A DNA stretch of 64,000 nucleotides from Symsagittifera roscoffensis (Eukaryota; Xenacoelomorpha; Acoela; Convolutidae): the NCBI RefSeq assembly GCF_963678635.1, contig NC_087063.1:22948701-23012700 (forward strand), written 5' to 3'. Below, piece by piece: positions 31,018 through 44,100 of this stretch. Each line of letters starts with the position of its first letter. The stretch's first letter is position 1. The notes beneath the pieces are model-generated. The model made no database searches. It had not been told where the DNA came from and worked only from the letters and a program-made list of their open reading frames with translations. The translations under genes and the position numbers were made by a program.

Positions 31018-31273
31018 CAGGGATCCGACCACCTGCCGACCCAAAGGGTCACCCCTTTGTACTATTTTGAGATATCCTTTTTTTGGCTGACTCACCCTAA
31101 AAATTTTCTAAAAGCGCCTGTGACGCCAAATTGATCAAATGAGGTCTTTATAGTGATATGGGAGAGTTCAAAAAAATCAATTGGGTCTACCTAAAAAAAT
31201 GTCGCCAAATTTTTCAATTTTTTTTTGAAATTCCCCCCCCCCCACACTCAAGAAAAACCTAGATTCACCCCTG
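31018..31273 (-). mobile_element. hAT-like MITE, copy 1
   Basis: On the minus strand it begins CAGGGGTGAATCTAGG, a form common to hAT-type MITEs, and ends in an imperfect inverted copy (GGATCCCTG). It belongs to the same family as 32437-32737 and 45649-46080, sharing the inner CCTTTGGGTCGGCAGG stretch. It encodes nothing. Confidence 0.6.
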
Positions 31274-31370
31274 TGCTAAAAATTATTTTTATCTGAGAAA
31301 ACCGGACAATTAACTGAGATTGCAACAAAATAAATTTGCGCATTTCTGGAAAACAAAAAATTTCACCATT

Positions 31371-31556
31371 AGGGGAGCGGTGGTGAAGTGGTAAGGGCTC
31401 CGCCTCTCTGTCAAAAGTCGGATGTTCTAGGCCCACAATGATCCATGCTCGTTGCTTGGCTTGTTTTTTTTGGGCCAAAACAGGCAAAATTACGCAGATT
31501 AGAAAAACAGCCAAAAAATTGCATGCAATTCGTAACCGGGTGCCGGACAACAAGTT
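31371..31556 (+). mobile_element. tRNA-derived SINE, copy 1
   Basis: Starts AGGGGAGCGG, with an A-box-like TGGTGAAGTGG at 31381-31391 and a B-box-like GTTCTAGGCCC at 31423-31433. The ~32-base spacing is right for an internal RNA polymerase III promoter. A near-identical copy lies at 32851-33036. No tRNA cloverleaf closes, so it is a SINE and not a tRNA gene. Confidence 0.6.
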
Positions 31557-31561
31557 AGCAA

Positions 31562-32042
31562 TTTTTTTACTAGCCATTTTTGAAAGAATTTTATATATCG
31601 ATCAAAAAGTATTGTTGTTCTGAGCTTAAAATTGAAAAGATGTTTCACCTGTGCTTGTTTTTCATAAAGTTATGAGGGTTTAAAGATAGCCATTTAGGCC
31701 AATTTGGGACATTAACGAGCGATATATTTCGCGCTATTAACGCGTAAGCGGAGATTTAATCCGTCTGAGAAATCGTTCCAAATTGGTTGAAGAAAGCTTA
31801 TTCGCCATAAATGATTTGTTACTAGGAGCAAAATCCATCACTTTGTACTTAAAATGGCGTGTGGTAGATGATTTTTGCAAAAAATCTTAAGATTAAAAAA
31901 TCAATATTTATTTTCTTTCTCTTATTTTTTCGTGTTATATTATTTTTATTACAGTTAATTTTTTCTTCTTATTATTTCCGCATAGACCTTAAAAGGCTGT
32001 CGAAACATTCAAGGTCTCGCCCTGATACGAGCAGTCATGTTT
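31562..32042 (+). mobile_element. Helitron/HINE-like repeat, copy A
   Basis: Member of a ~480-510-bp non-coding family (copies at 35750, 47483, 54218 and fragments). The inner part has the AACGCGTAAGCGGAGATTTAATCC stretch. It ends in a decayed form of the family's terminal hairpin, then GAGCAGTCATGTT. The 5' end is shortened. Confidence 0.55.
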
Positions 32043-32436
32043 CAAATTTTAAAATGCATTACACAAAGTACGGGAAGGGAATTGTACAAAAAAGGGTTTA
32101 TGCCAACCCATCTAAAAATTTTTCGTGATTTATTTCTGCAAGTTTTTTTTTGCAATTATCAATATCACCAGGTTTTCATTTTTTTCATTTTTTAAGACGT
32201 TGCCCATGATGCTACCAAATTTAGTTAGGGTAATTTCCTGACCGTAATGCATTTAGTATATGCAAGCAGAAAAACAGCCGTGTCGATATGAATTTCTGCA
32301 CGATTGATAACGCCCCAGCGCTCGATAGGATGCAGTCAATCCAGTCAAAAGAACCCTTCAATTTTCGGCAACTTGGGGTACACTTTTCGAGAGTGAAAGA
32401 TCACCGTATGCCAAACCACCAGGGGACACCCTCCAT

Positions 32437-32737
32437 CAGGGATCCGACCCCCTGAAGACCCAAAGGGTCACCCCTTTGTACTATTTTGAGATATCCTTTT
32501 TTGGCTGACTCACCCGAAAATTTTTCTAAAAGCGTTTGTGGTGCCAAATTAAACTTAATTTGATGGGGGGGAGCGCGCCGAAAAAATGCTATTCTTTTGG
32601 TCAAAATTATTCAAAAAGTGAATAGAAACGCCTTTTTGTCCTTTTTTCAAAAATTTGTCTGCAGCGCACTGTCTGCAACTTTTTGTTTTGAAATTCCCCC
32701 TCTCCCCCACTCAAGAAAAAACCTAGATCCGCCCCTG
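32437..32737 (-). mobile_element. hAT-like MITE, copy 2
   Basis: Same family and orientation as 31018-31273, about 85-90% alike by eye, with CAGGGGCGGATCTAGG at its minus-strand start and CAGGGATCCG at the other end. Confidence 0.6.
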
Positions 32738-32850
32738 TGCTTAAAATTATTGTTAACTGAGAAAACTATATATTATTTGGACAATTAACTAGGGTTACAA
32801 CAAAATAAATTTGTAAATTTGCGCATTTCTGGGAAAAAAATTTCACCATT

Positions 32851-33036
32851 AGGGGAGCGGTGGTGAAGTGGTTAGGGCTCCGCCTCTCTGTCAAAAGTCG
32901 GATGTTCTAGGCCCACAATGATCCATGCTCGTTGCTTGGCCTATTTTTTTTGGGCCAAAACAGGCAAAATTACGCAGATTAGAAAAACAGCCAAAAAATT
33001 GCTTGCAATTCGTAACCGGGTGCCAGACAACAAGCT
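32851..33036 (+). mobile_element. tRNA-derived SINE, copy 2
   Basis: Near-identical to 31371-31556, with A box TGGTGAAGTGG and B box GTTCTAGGCCC. Together with the MITE before it, it forms a duplicated block. Confidence 0.6.
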
Positions 33037-33429
33037 GACGAGATTTTCAGCCAAATATGAGAAATATAGTCAGGAAGTCGAAAATTTGCATGTAATTTTA
33101 GAATTAACTTAGAAAGGTCGCGAAAACGAAAATTTTTGTTCCGGTTGAGCTTTTGAGAATAATTACCACAAGTTTTTAAAAAGTTTTTTTTTTATTATTT
33201 TCTCACTAAGTATGGATTTTTTTTTATCGAAGTTAAAAACAGAAAAGGCCAAAATTTAAATATGAACGGCTTTATGTTCCGAAGAAATAAAACAAATGAA
33301 ATCTTTATTTATTTCAATTGTTGTGAACTCAATTGTCCATCGCGTGTTACAATGACAGGAGACTCAAAATCAGTTATCAAAAAGCCTGGAGAACGCAATC
33401 ACCTCCCCCAGACAAAATAAAAATCAGCA

Positions 33430-34425
33430 TGAAACTTTAGAAAAACAGTGATTCAGAGCGTTGAGCAAAATGTCAGTAGAAATTTGAAGAAATCGTATGA
33501 CGAAGCGATAAAGGGGATTTCTGAAGATTTTTTGCCCCCAAAATACGAAAAAATCAAAAAAAGCATAGCCGAAAAAGAGCCGAAATTTTACCAGAATCTC
33601 CAAAAACTTTAGAAGAAGTGAAAATTGAGGGTGCATGGCAAAAAACGAAACAGGTTAAAGAATTTGTTCTTCATCAAGAAATTGACCTCGTAATTTTTGC
33701 GACAACTGAAGGCCTAGAATTTTTGGTTCGTTCAAAAAATAATATGGACATTGAAACTTTCAACTCCCCCCACCGTTTATCCAAAATTAAACGAACGGAC
33801 GGCGAATGGTTTGTGCCGGTAGTTTGGGCGTTTTTGGGCTTAAAAAAACTGGAGAAATTTTTTACAATTTTGAGCAAAAAATCGTTTGAAAAATTTTTGG
33901 TCCATTTGATGCCAGAATCAATCATAACAGGCTACGAAAGCGGGGTAATTGCAGCTGTCAAGAAAATGTTCGTAGTATCTACTCATTGGGGATGATGTTT
34001 CCACTTTTCCCAATGTATATTTCGAAAATTTCAAGATTTTGGTCTTCAAAAAGGCTATCAAGACAAAACCTGAAAAAAAATGCGCAAAAACTTTTCAGCT
34101 GAGCAATTTTGCCTGAAAATGAAATTGAAGCCGCTCTCAGAAGTTTCGAGGCCGAAATCGAAGAAGACCTGATTATTTCGCGATATCCAGAAATCGGACA
34201 AATTTTTGCTTATTTGTGGAATTTTTGGATTTTTGGCCAAACTCCTTTAACTTTATGGAATGTTTTTGATCGGCCCCTGAATTTGAGGACAACCAAAAAA
34301 TGTGAGTGCTGGTATCATGACTGGAACCCATCTGTGGGGACAAAAAATCCGGTTTACTGGACGGTTGTCCAAAAACTTGGAGAACAGGAGCAATACTCGT
34401 GACTCGATATACGACGTATTTCTCT
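33430..34425 (+). pseudogene. Decayed MULE-type transposase
   Basis: Three plus-strand pieces in order: 33500-33610, 33618-33995 and 34109-34402. The middle piece has Gly-Ala-Trp-Gln-Lys-Thr, a His-Gln-Glu-Ile-Asp-Leu-Val-Ile-Phe-Ala-Thr stretch and Ile-Ile-Thr-Gly-Tyr-Glu-Ser-Gly-Val-Ile-Ala-Ala-Val-Lys-Lys-Met-Phe. This is the place where MULE transposases have Asp-Phe-Glu-x-Ala…Ala, so the catalytic Asp is lost. The third piece has Leu-Pro-Glu-Asn-Glu, Trp-Asn-Val-Phe, then a decayed Glu-x-Trp-His motif (Cys-Trp-Tyr-His). Stops and frameshifts lie between the pieces. No terminal inverted repeats were identified. Confidence 0.55.
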
Positions 34426-34610
34426 GAGGCATCTAGTATTCGAAAAAAGAAGTATCGAGACCTCAATGAGAAAATTTCCCGACTAAAAAACTCATACTTA
34501 GATGGAACTTTGTCTTTGATAAACTATTGGGAAGGTGTTTCTAATATTTGCAGTAATTTCGTAATTAAATTTCGTATAAACCGTCTTTTTATTTTTTCGG
34601 CTTGAAGTCC

Positions 34611-34660
34611 CGTCGGGTTGAAATCCCTTCGGCTTGAAGTCCCGTCGGCTTGTTTCCTAG
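34611..34660. repeat. Short tandem repeat (GGCTTGAAGTCCCGTC)
   Basis: About three imperfect copies of a 17-18-base unit. Confidence 0.7.
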
Positions 34661-34673
34661 ACCCTTCTTAACC

Positions 34674-34758
34674 TTAGCAATGGTGCACAGCAGCGGTTCG
34701 CCGTGAAGAAGTAAACAGCTCATATGTTGGTCGTTCCCCTTGTTGATAAATTATCTTA
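34674..34758 (-). repeat. Inverted copy of 57567-57657
   Basis: About 85 bases whose reverse complement matches 57567-57657 at roughly 85% identity, including ACCAACATATGAGCTGTTTA and CACGGCGAACCG. The pair flanks the ABC transporter gene on both sides. Confidence 0.7.
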
Positions 34759-34832
34759 ACCAACAAAAACTAAGTCAATGCTACAAAAGTTTAACGTCAA
34801 AACAATATCGTTTTTAATTATACATTATACTT

Positions 34833-35144
34833 TCAATCATAGTTCTTAGGCGTATCTGCTTTTTCATCAGTTTCCGTTTTGACAAAATCCTTGGCTTGTT
34901 GATTCCACATCTCGGAATAAACACTGCCAGGAGTTTCCATCAGTTCCCTATGACTTCCTCGCTCAACTATGACCCCGTCTTTAAGGACTATTATCATATC
35001 GGCATTGACCACAGCTGACAGTCTATGGGTCGTTAAAAGAGTGGTCCTGCCTCTGCTGACGTCATGAAGAGCACCCTGGACGTTCCTCTCTGCCTGAATG
35101 TCCAGGGAAGAAGTGGCCTCGTCCAACAAGATTATTTTGGGTGC
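34833..35144 (-). CDS. ABC transporter exon 9 (Walker B, H-loop, stop)
   Basis: Acceptor TTTAAG|GC. Encodes [10 protein letters not shown], the His-Arg-Leu-Ser switch and a hydrophilic tail ending at TGA (34833-34835 on the plus strand). Confidence 0.94.
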   Translation of the reverse strand, partial: APKIILLDEATSSLDIQAERNVQGALHDVSRGRTTLLTTHRLSAVVNADMIIVLKDGVIVERGSHRELMETPGSVYSEMWNQQAKDFVKTETDEKADTPKNYD

Positions 35145-38100
35145 CTTAAATATTTAAAAAATACTATTAATAAAAGACAGTTTTAGGGTCCCTGTATTGT
35201 CAATAAAAAGCAATAACAGCTAGAGACCCTAGAAATGGGCGCTAACAATGGTTTTTAAAAAGGTGGTCAGGCGAACACCAATCCTCGATGCATAAGAGTT
35301 TACTGCAAAGAACTTGATATATGAACTAATCTTCAGGGATTTTAATTAACCAATCAATTAAAGCTGACCTTGAGTACAGTCCGGGCGATTGCTATCCGTT
35401 GTTTCTCTCCCCCACTCAGCTTCTGTCCCCTCTCGCCTATTCTCGTCTCATACCCATCTGGGAATGCCTGGATCCTCTCATGGATGTCAGCTCTTTCGGC
35501 AGCTGCTTTCATTTCCTCTTTTTCTGCATGTGGCCTTCCGTAGTGGATGTTATAGCTTAAAACAAAGAACGAATTTTGATACAACAGGCAAACTTGTGGC
35601 AGGCGCCGATTCATACCTGGCGGAAATTTGTGATGGCTGATTACAAAAACAAAGCTATACTTCGATTCACCAGAACAAAACTACTCGTGCTGAGTGTGAG
35701 CGCAACGCAAGAAAACGGACCAAGTGTTGGTTACTTGCCACTGCCTTGTTGTTCAGACTTTCGATACGAAAGTAACGGAATATTTGTGTTCGGGGTGGGT
35801 TTTTTTTTCTTCAGACAAATTTCGACTTTTTAACTAGCCATTTTTGACGGAATTTTTTTTATCATTCGAAAGCTATTGTTGTCCTGAGCTTATATTTGAA
35901 AAGATATTTCACCTGTGATCATTTTTCGTGAAGTTATGAGGGTTTAAAGATTGCCATTTTGGTCATTTTAACCAATTTGGGACAATTAACGCGCGATATA
36001 ATTCGCGCTATTAACGCGTAAGCGGAGATTTAATCCCTCTTAGAAATCGTTCCAAATTAGTTGGAAGAAGCTTATTTGGCATAATTTATTTGTTACCAGG
36101 AGCGAAATCTATCCTTTTGTACTCTATATGGCTTGTGGGGGGATGATTTTCATAAAAAGTTTCAAATTTAAGAATTTTTTTTTCATTTTTATTACATTTT
36201 ATTAAACATTAAAAGGCAGTCGGAACATTCAGGGCTTCGCCCTGATACGAGCAGTCTTGTTATACTAATTGTCAATTGTCGGCTGTTATACTAATCCCGG
36301 GTTGACCTCCATACATCAAAAATGCTTATCATACAATTCCATACATCAAGTGTGTGGAAAAATGCTTGCCATACAATTTTCATATAATTTCTAAAAGTGG
36401 TTGAAAAAAGATATAAACTTATTTCTGTGGCTGTTTGATTCTAATAAAACAGTCTGGTAAAAGAAAACGAGGTTTTCATTTTTTGAAAAAAATGCTTATC
36501 ATACAATTCCCATATATGGAGATTGTATGACTGGCATTTTTTTGATGGCGACACATTTTTGATGGCGACGCAAGTAATTTAGCTAAAATTTGGCCCAAAA
36601 ACTTTTTTCAACCGCAAATCGAATTTCGTACGCAAACAAACATTTTTCGAAAAATTTTTTTTTGCATGCAAAATTTAATTTTTTGTGTGCATAACGTAGT
36701 CCTGGTTACGATAATATTGGCTTTTATTTTCTTTTGACTTAATTTTTTTTCTTCAAAAACGCTGAAAATTCCTATTTCTTTTGTATGGGGTGTTTATATA
36801 TGCCTTGATTAATGTCTGATAATTTGAAAATTCAAAAATTTAAAATAATCACCATTAAAATACTTTGCCAAAAACTAAAAGTTTGTTGCTTTTGTTATAT
36901 GAATTGTGAAAGACAGCCAAACTCAGGTCGTCTTCTATGCATTGTAAATGCAAAGACCGTCCAACCTTTGGTGCTTTGAGTAACCAAGGTCTTTGTCACT
37001 TGTGTTCGGCTGCAAACACAACCGAAAATTTTTCAGAAATAAATTTAGGAAGAAAACTCAAACTTTTTGGTTTATGGAAATACACCTATCATACAATTTT
37101 CATTTATGGAAAAATCTTTATCATAGAGATTTCATACAATGTTCTGTACGTATGGCATTGTATGACAAGAAGTTTCTCATATATGGTAATTGTATGATAA
37201 GAAGCTTCGGTCATCCCGGGATTATAGTATGTTACGAATTGTCGTCCAACCATATTCCTAGTTTTAATTGACAAGCTGAATTACGAAGTTTGTAGAGGAA
37301 TTATGTTCCGACCGGGGGAATGCGGAATGTGAAAATTGCGGCATGTGAAAAATTGATTTGCATTTAAGATTTGCAAAAGTTAATTGTAGTCGGTAAACAA
37401 ATTTCAGACACGAACAAACAATTACGTCTAATTTCCCATGTTTGTAATTTTGCATCGACGTCTAAATTCGTTTTTGTTGGTCACGTCTAATTTGCTTTTC
37501 GTCTAATTTCCTAGGCCCCGTTCCGACCACTTCTAACGAGTGTGGGAAGGAGTTAGTATGGAGCAGCTTGCCTATTTTCCTCCTGATTATAACTACTTTA
37601 AAGAAAGCGTCTAAACGTGAAATGCGGCATCACATTACAGCCCATTTAGTTGTTATTTTGATTCTTAAAAAACTTTAAAAGTTGTCTCAGTCGGATAAAC
37701 TGGTCTGAATCTCTCCTTGTCGTATTATTAAAAGTGTTTTTGTGAGCAGGGCTGGTGTTAACTAAAGTTAACTAATTTTAAGAGAGAGTTCTTATTAAAC
37801 TGTTGGTATCAACTGCTTACTTTTTGGCACAATTTTTTTAAAAATCGCATCTAGCGCCGTTATATACTAAATTTGAGGGGGAAGGCGCCCCAAAAACGCG
37901 CCATTTGGGTCAAAACGTTTTCTTTCTGCGTGTTTCTACAAAATAAATTTTTTCTGAGGCGCAGAAAGTTTATTCAAAATACGGTGTTTTTAAGAAAGCT
38001 CGGAAAATTATTTGGTTGACCCTATCGTGCTTTAGTCACTTCGACATTTTCCCCACTAACCCGATTGTGTCACTGAACAGAACAGTCTCCTGGGGGACGT

Positions 38101-41100
38101 GGCCGATACTCTTCCGGAGACTATGTTGCGTCACTGTTGAGATGTCCTGGCCGTCTATTGAAATGCACCCCCCTTGGATGTCGTAGAAGCGGAGTATGAG
38201 TCGGATCAAAGTACTCTTGCCAGACCCTGAGGCACCAACTACCGCAACAGTCTTTCCCGCTGGAACCTATAAATATGTAAACAAAATCTCGAAAAGACTT
38301 ATAAATATGTCCTCTATGATTTGATAAAGGTTACTTTTGTTCTACGTTTTGTAGTATTGTATCTACAACATTAACTTAAGTCTTAATTAATTTTTCTAAT
38401 TTTGAAGTCCGAGTTAAATAATTATTTCACTATAGGACCCACCCGCATTGGAGTTCGAGGAATAAAAACTGTAATTAGTTTCCTTGTCAGTGTCCACAAA
38501 AGTGAAAATAAATCGATTATAATCAATTAAAAATGGATTATAATATTACTATTTTTCGAGGCAACAAATACCTTTTTTCATTCATTATAATCGATTTTTT
38601 TCGCTTTTGTGGTCACTGACAAAGAAACTAAATTATAATCGATTTTGTTCCCACTTTACTGAGATGCGAATTTCAACGCACATAAAGTCTTTTCTACGTT
38701 TTAAACTAAAGTTGGTTACGTTGGTTACTTGTTACTTGTTGTTCAATTTATTTTTTTTCTACCTAACTTTGATACTTTTGTTACTTTTTTACGTTACTCA
38801 TCATCAGGTGGGGGGAATGTGTTCAGGTGGGGATGGGGGTGATTGTTCTGGTGGGGGGGGAGGTTCAGTGGGGGGGGGGGTTCAGTGGGGGGGGGGGGTT
38901 CAGTGGGGGGGAGCATAAGGGTAAACGTTATGGGGATTGAAGGGGAGCAAAGGGGCAAACGTTGGGGGAAGGAGCATGGGAGAGCTGAACGGAATCTTTT
39001 TGCAATTTGAGTTTAGGTTTTGAAATGGATTACGCCGTACACTCGCTTTGCAAAGTTTCTGCATAACTCATTTGATAAAAAAAAAATAAAGAAGGAAAAA
39101 ATCCATTTACATGTGATTTCCTACTTATTATTTAATCCATTATAATGAATTATAATGCATTTTAATTTGGCGAAAAAAATGGATTTAAATCCATTCTTAG
39201 TCCAATTTTGTTGTCTTGAACGTAACATGGGGATCGATTATATTTACAACATTTTAGACCACGAAAATCCATTAAAATCGATTTATTTTCACTTTTCTTA
39301 AATGCGGGCAATACCTGCAAACCAAACCTGCAAAAAAACGCAGGAAAATTTTCAGAACAATACTGTACAATTTATTTTTGAGTTATCGGATAAAACAAAC
39401 ATTTCAAGACTAGACAAGGAGAAATTGACGTGTTCCGGAATCAGAAAAGATCGTTCTAAATCTTTATTACATCATCCTTACTCTCTTTGTCAAGTTGATA
39501 ACATTGTTCCGTTTTTTGAGAAAATCAATTTTTTTTTAATAAAACTCTTTTTATAACGTTGCCAGACCTGAGAAAGGTAACATTTCTCATATTTTTAAAT
39601 TTAACTTGTATCTAAACTAAACTAAACCCCGCGTTTAGTGGTGTCAAAGAAAAGGGAATATTCTTGCTCGGTGTAGTTTTTTTATTTTCACCGATCGAAA
39701 TAATTATTTTCAACCAAAACTTTTTATAACCCATTTACGATATTGACTTCTTGAGTTCATATTTAAAAAGTTATTTCACCTCCAATTATTTTTTTAAAAG
39801 TTCTGGGGGCTTGAAAATTGCCAAATTTGTCATGTTTTGTATGCGCGCTTTGATGAGTTGATTCATATTGCTGCCCGTACCCAGTAAATTTTCTAAAACA
39901 GATGTGAAATAATCTTTTTCAGATCTAAACTTCAGATCTGAAATAGGTTGTGAATTGTTTAAATAACGTTCTAAGGATTGGTTATTTCATATCTAATTTC
40001 CGGTCTGAAATTTTGTTTTTCAAGGTTATTTCAGATCTGAAATTTTCCATTTCAGATCTAAATATCAGATCTGAAATTTGTAAAGTCTTATCAAGATCAG
40101 ATAATCATCTCATGTACGAAATAAAGAATTTCAGATCTTGCACAGAAAATCCCTTGGGTACTGTACGGGTGAGAGCGTAACGCGAATTAATTATGCGTGG
40201 AGAACTATCCCGCGCAACAAAATCAATCGTTCCAAATTGAATTGAGGCTAGCTAATAAGTCGTCCGAAAAGTTTTACAGATTGATATTGTCCAAATTGTA
40301 TAGGTTTTCAATATTTTCTTTTCCCAAAATTTATTCGATATCAATTAAGGGACAGTCGGAACATTCAGTGCTTTGCCCTGATATACGAGCAGTCTTGTTT
40401 TTATTACTACTTCTTTCAACTCTAAGGCAGGTTGGAAAGATTTATGATATAAGGTGAGGCTTCTAGCGCTAACTTAAAGCAACGTTATAAACCGAGCTCC
40501 TGTTTCTCTTTGCAGCATATCCTAAGAGTTTAGGCGCAATTAGACATTGGAAGCCATTGATTTGCTAAAAGATGATTCTTCCGATGAATGATATCATAAC
40601 GACGAACGCAGTAGTCGAGTAATTGAATAATATCATAACAATTAGTGGAATATTTGAATAATTCAATTGTTTGTTTCATCTTTTAGTTACCCACTTTTTC
40701 GATTCAGTGTCAAAACGAATATCATTACCACGTGTACATTTTTGGTGTACACAATTTGTTGGTATCTGTTTAGGTTGAACGAATTCATTTTCCACGTTCC
40801 TCAAAAAACGCAATTTTGCCCTCTCAAATTTTTTGTACATTGGATTCCAAAAGTATCCGAAGAGAAATTTTGATGTTGGTACCCCCTAAACAGCCAAACA
40901 TTGATGTCATAAATAGTACCAAAGGGGATCTAGAATAGTATGGTTTGGGCAAGTGGAATTAGGGAGGCTATTTACGGGGGTGATTATAATGGTGATTATA
41001 ATAAATGTCGACTTTTTTGTGTTTTTTTATTGTGGTTAAACTTGACAGTGGTTTCAAAAGATTAATTTATCCAGTTTTAATCTGGTTTTAGTCTGGTTCG

Positions 41101-44100
41101 GTACCGTGGGTTTTTCTTTCTTAGCCATGCTATTTTTTTTTTTGGTTTTGTGACGTGAGTAAACTGCGTTGGTTATTTTAGTTTACTATATAATTCTTTC
41201 CAATGAATAATTCTTTCCAATGAAGGAGAAAAAAACTTGATTTGGGGAGGATGTTTACTTGATCCTTGCCATATCGTGTAATATGATCTTTATTGAATCC
41301 GTACGGATTGGCGGCTACAGTGGTAACTCAGTGAGAAAAAAGAAATTCAACTGAAACGTTTTCTCTTTTCTCAGTTCTGCGCACACTGTGCTCTTAGTCG
41401 TACGGACTGGCCGTAGCTCATCAAGGTCAGTTTACCTGTAATATAAATTATACAAGTAGCATGAATATATATTCCCCTCTCTGATCAAAATTAAAGTGAA
41501 ATTAGTTTTTAGTCCCTGTGGGACTGTTGAGTTTTGTATATAATTTTAGGGTCCCGTTTGGGACTTTTGATTTGTCAATTCCCTTTTTCAGGCTTCTGTA
41601 ATTCTTCGTCTGGTTGGTCCGTTGTGTCCTTGCCATTCTTGTTGCTAATGATGAGTTCGTCGTTCACGTCTTCCTCGTGGCCTTGCTTCTCATTCTCTTT
41701 GGTAGTGTTAGCCTGTTAGGTGATCTCCGGTGTAGTGGATTCTTTCGCAACCAAATCTTCTACTCCTTAATTGTTGTCGACTCGTCGATCGGGCTGTCGG
41801 TTGGTGATACGAGGTCGACTACCTTTATCGTGTCTAGTGTTCTTCTTGAGGCACTTGATTTTATGTTCAATAGGAAACGGATACATGCCATAAACTCTGT
41901 GGAATTTTCTTTGAAGACCATTTCTCGTATGAAGCTACTCAAACTGCTTGTTTTTCAACTTCGACGTGTTTTCCCGGTGATTCGATGCCGAATTTCTTTT
42001 GCTCCACACTATTAGTGCTAATAGGTATTTCTGGTGCAACTGCCAAGGTCGCTTGTCGATGTCGAGTCGATTTTCGGGTGGCCTCTATTGGTGTTTTCTT
42101 TGTTTTCTGTTGTGAATGTTGTGGGGGCATCCACTTGACGTCGGTCCTCTTGGGAGATGGTGCCGTAATTTCCGATGTGTTGGAGGGACAGTCATCCTTG
42201 AAGATGTCGGCATTGTCGACTTTTTCTTGTCGCCCCTCAGGAGCACCATGCCTCTCTGTTGTTTTGGGGCTGGTTTTCCGCCGGATCTCTTTCCGGTCTG
42301 GGGTTTTGTTTTTGCTTCCTGGTCCGCGCTTTTCCTTTCTTAGATCTTTTCTCGAGACAATCGTTTAAGTAGGCCCGTTTGTTCTTCCTCTTTGAACATT
42401 AGGCGCTGGGTGCGTTTGGCTGTTCGATATTTAAAAAACGTATGCATAGACCTGTTCGTCTTGAGGATTTGTATGCAGCATAGTCACTTAATCGTAATAG
42501 TCTGCATGGTCTATATATCAGTGGGTTTGGCACAACAGCGAATCCACTTTTTCTCAAAAACCGGGGTTATTTCCCTTTACATTGTTCCCGGGCAGTATGT
42601 AGTGTGTAGGTTAGAGTTTTTTTATCAATGTTTTGTGTTTTTCTTAAAATGTTCTTGGATCTTTAACCTTCGTTGCTAATTATATTGTTTTTCAGGTTAC
42701 CTGTTGTATTTTCTTTTCTTGTTGGTTCTCGTAGGTAATGAAATGGTTTCCTCTTGACGTTTACTTCTCTCTCCGACCAGCATTGTAAGTCGTGCATTAC
42801 TTCCGATGGCAATGGAGGTTGCATCAAGTTTTTTCAATCTAAACAAGCGTGTTTTGATTTTTCCCAATTCAAATTGTTTGGGGAGTTAGTTGTTGCTGTT
42901 TTTGAGAGTGGTGTGTCTGGTTTTCGGCCCATATGGGAGTGACTTTTGTGGTTCCGTGCGGAGTAATTCTCAATGTTTTTATGATTTCCGCCACATTGGA
43001 CGCGACTTTAACAGGTGTTTCAATACCACTAATCTTCGTTTTAGTATTTCGATCATCCGTTCGACTACTCCAATAGATCTATTAATGTCCGCAGACGCAA
43101 AAAAAAGTTTAATGTTATTTGACTTCCAAAAAAAAAGTTGCAATGTGGCGGAAGTAATATTTAAAATAGACAATTGCCCATATGACCCCAACAGTTCTAG
43201 CTCAATTACAGTAAATTTTTCCTCTAAAGAGTTTAGGAACCTGGATAATTATGCTACTACCACCCATCTCTCTTGAGTAAATTGATCAAGTGTGGCACCT
43301 AACCTTCAAGGGCGGCCTTCAGGTGCGGCACCGGTCTCTAGGTTTTGGTCAAAATGCTTGTTTTTAGTCAATTGGGAAGCGAGTTTAAAAATGCGATGAA
43401 GTGCTGTTGAGTGATCCGACTTCCAATCTAATGTTTTTTGTTTATCCCTGTTTTTTATTAGTGGTTTAAGTGCTGAGGCTTTTTTGCTAACTAAATTTGG
43501 CAAAAATCTTATAATGAACCCATAAAACTATTTAGCTGCTTGAATGTTTTAGGGGTGTGAGTTTAGCTATAAAGTCGGTTTTCCAATTCAGTGGCTTTGT
43601 GCCTTCGCTATTAATATGATACCCGAGCCATTCAACATGTTCGCATGCGAATTTGCTTTTTTCTATCGAAAATGCCAAGTCTTCTTCGTTTAGTTTTTTG
43701 AGGACCTTATGTTAGTGTTTTTATGTACTTCTTGCGAACCCTTCGTAACGATTAAGATGTCGTCTATATCAGCGGATGTGTTTTCACAATTGGTTAAAGT
43801 AAGATCGATTGCCTTTTCAATTTCGGTAGGTATACCACTGAGACCATTAAATCCCGTTTGGAACTGGTAGGAAAAATCCCATTTGAAAATGTCCTCCAAT
43901 TAGACTGAAATTACATTGTTTCCTGGTCTCATATTCCAATGGGATTTGGGAAAATGCGTATCGAAGGTGGAGTGTTGAGAATAACGTCGTTTTCCTTCGT
44001 TTTTATGATTCGCGCAATGTTGTCAAGTAGTAATTTAATATTGGGCATTTGGTATTTGTTTTTGTGGATGAAATTATTTATTTGTTTTTCGAGTCCAAAG

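Noticed and set aside
31371-31556. Functional tRNA gene
   Set aside because: A- and B-box-like motifs are present, but acceptor and anticodon arms do not close, and a second copy sits in the same MITE context, so SINE is preferred.
33618-33995. Intact host gene of 125 codons
   Set aside because: It is one piece of a decayed MULE transposase with stops and shifts on both sides and a lost catalytic Asp.
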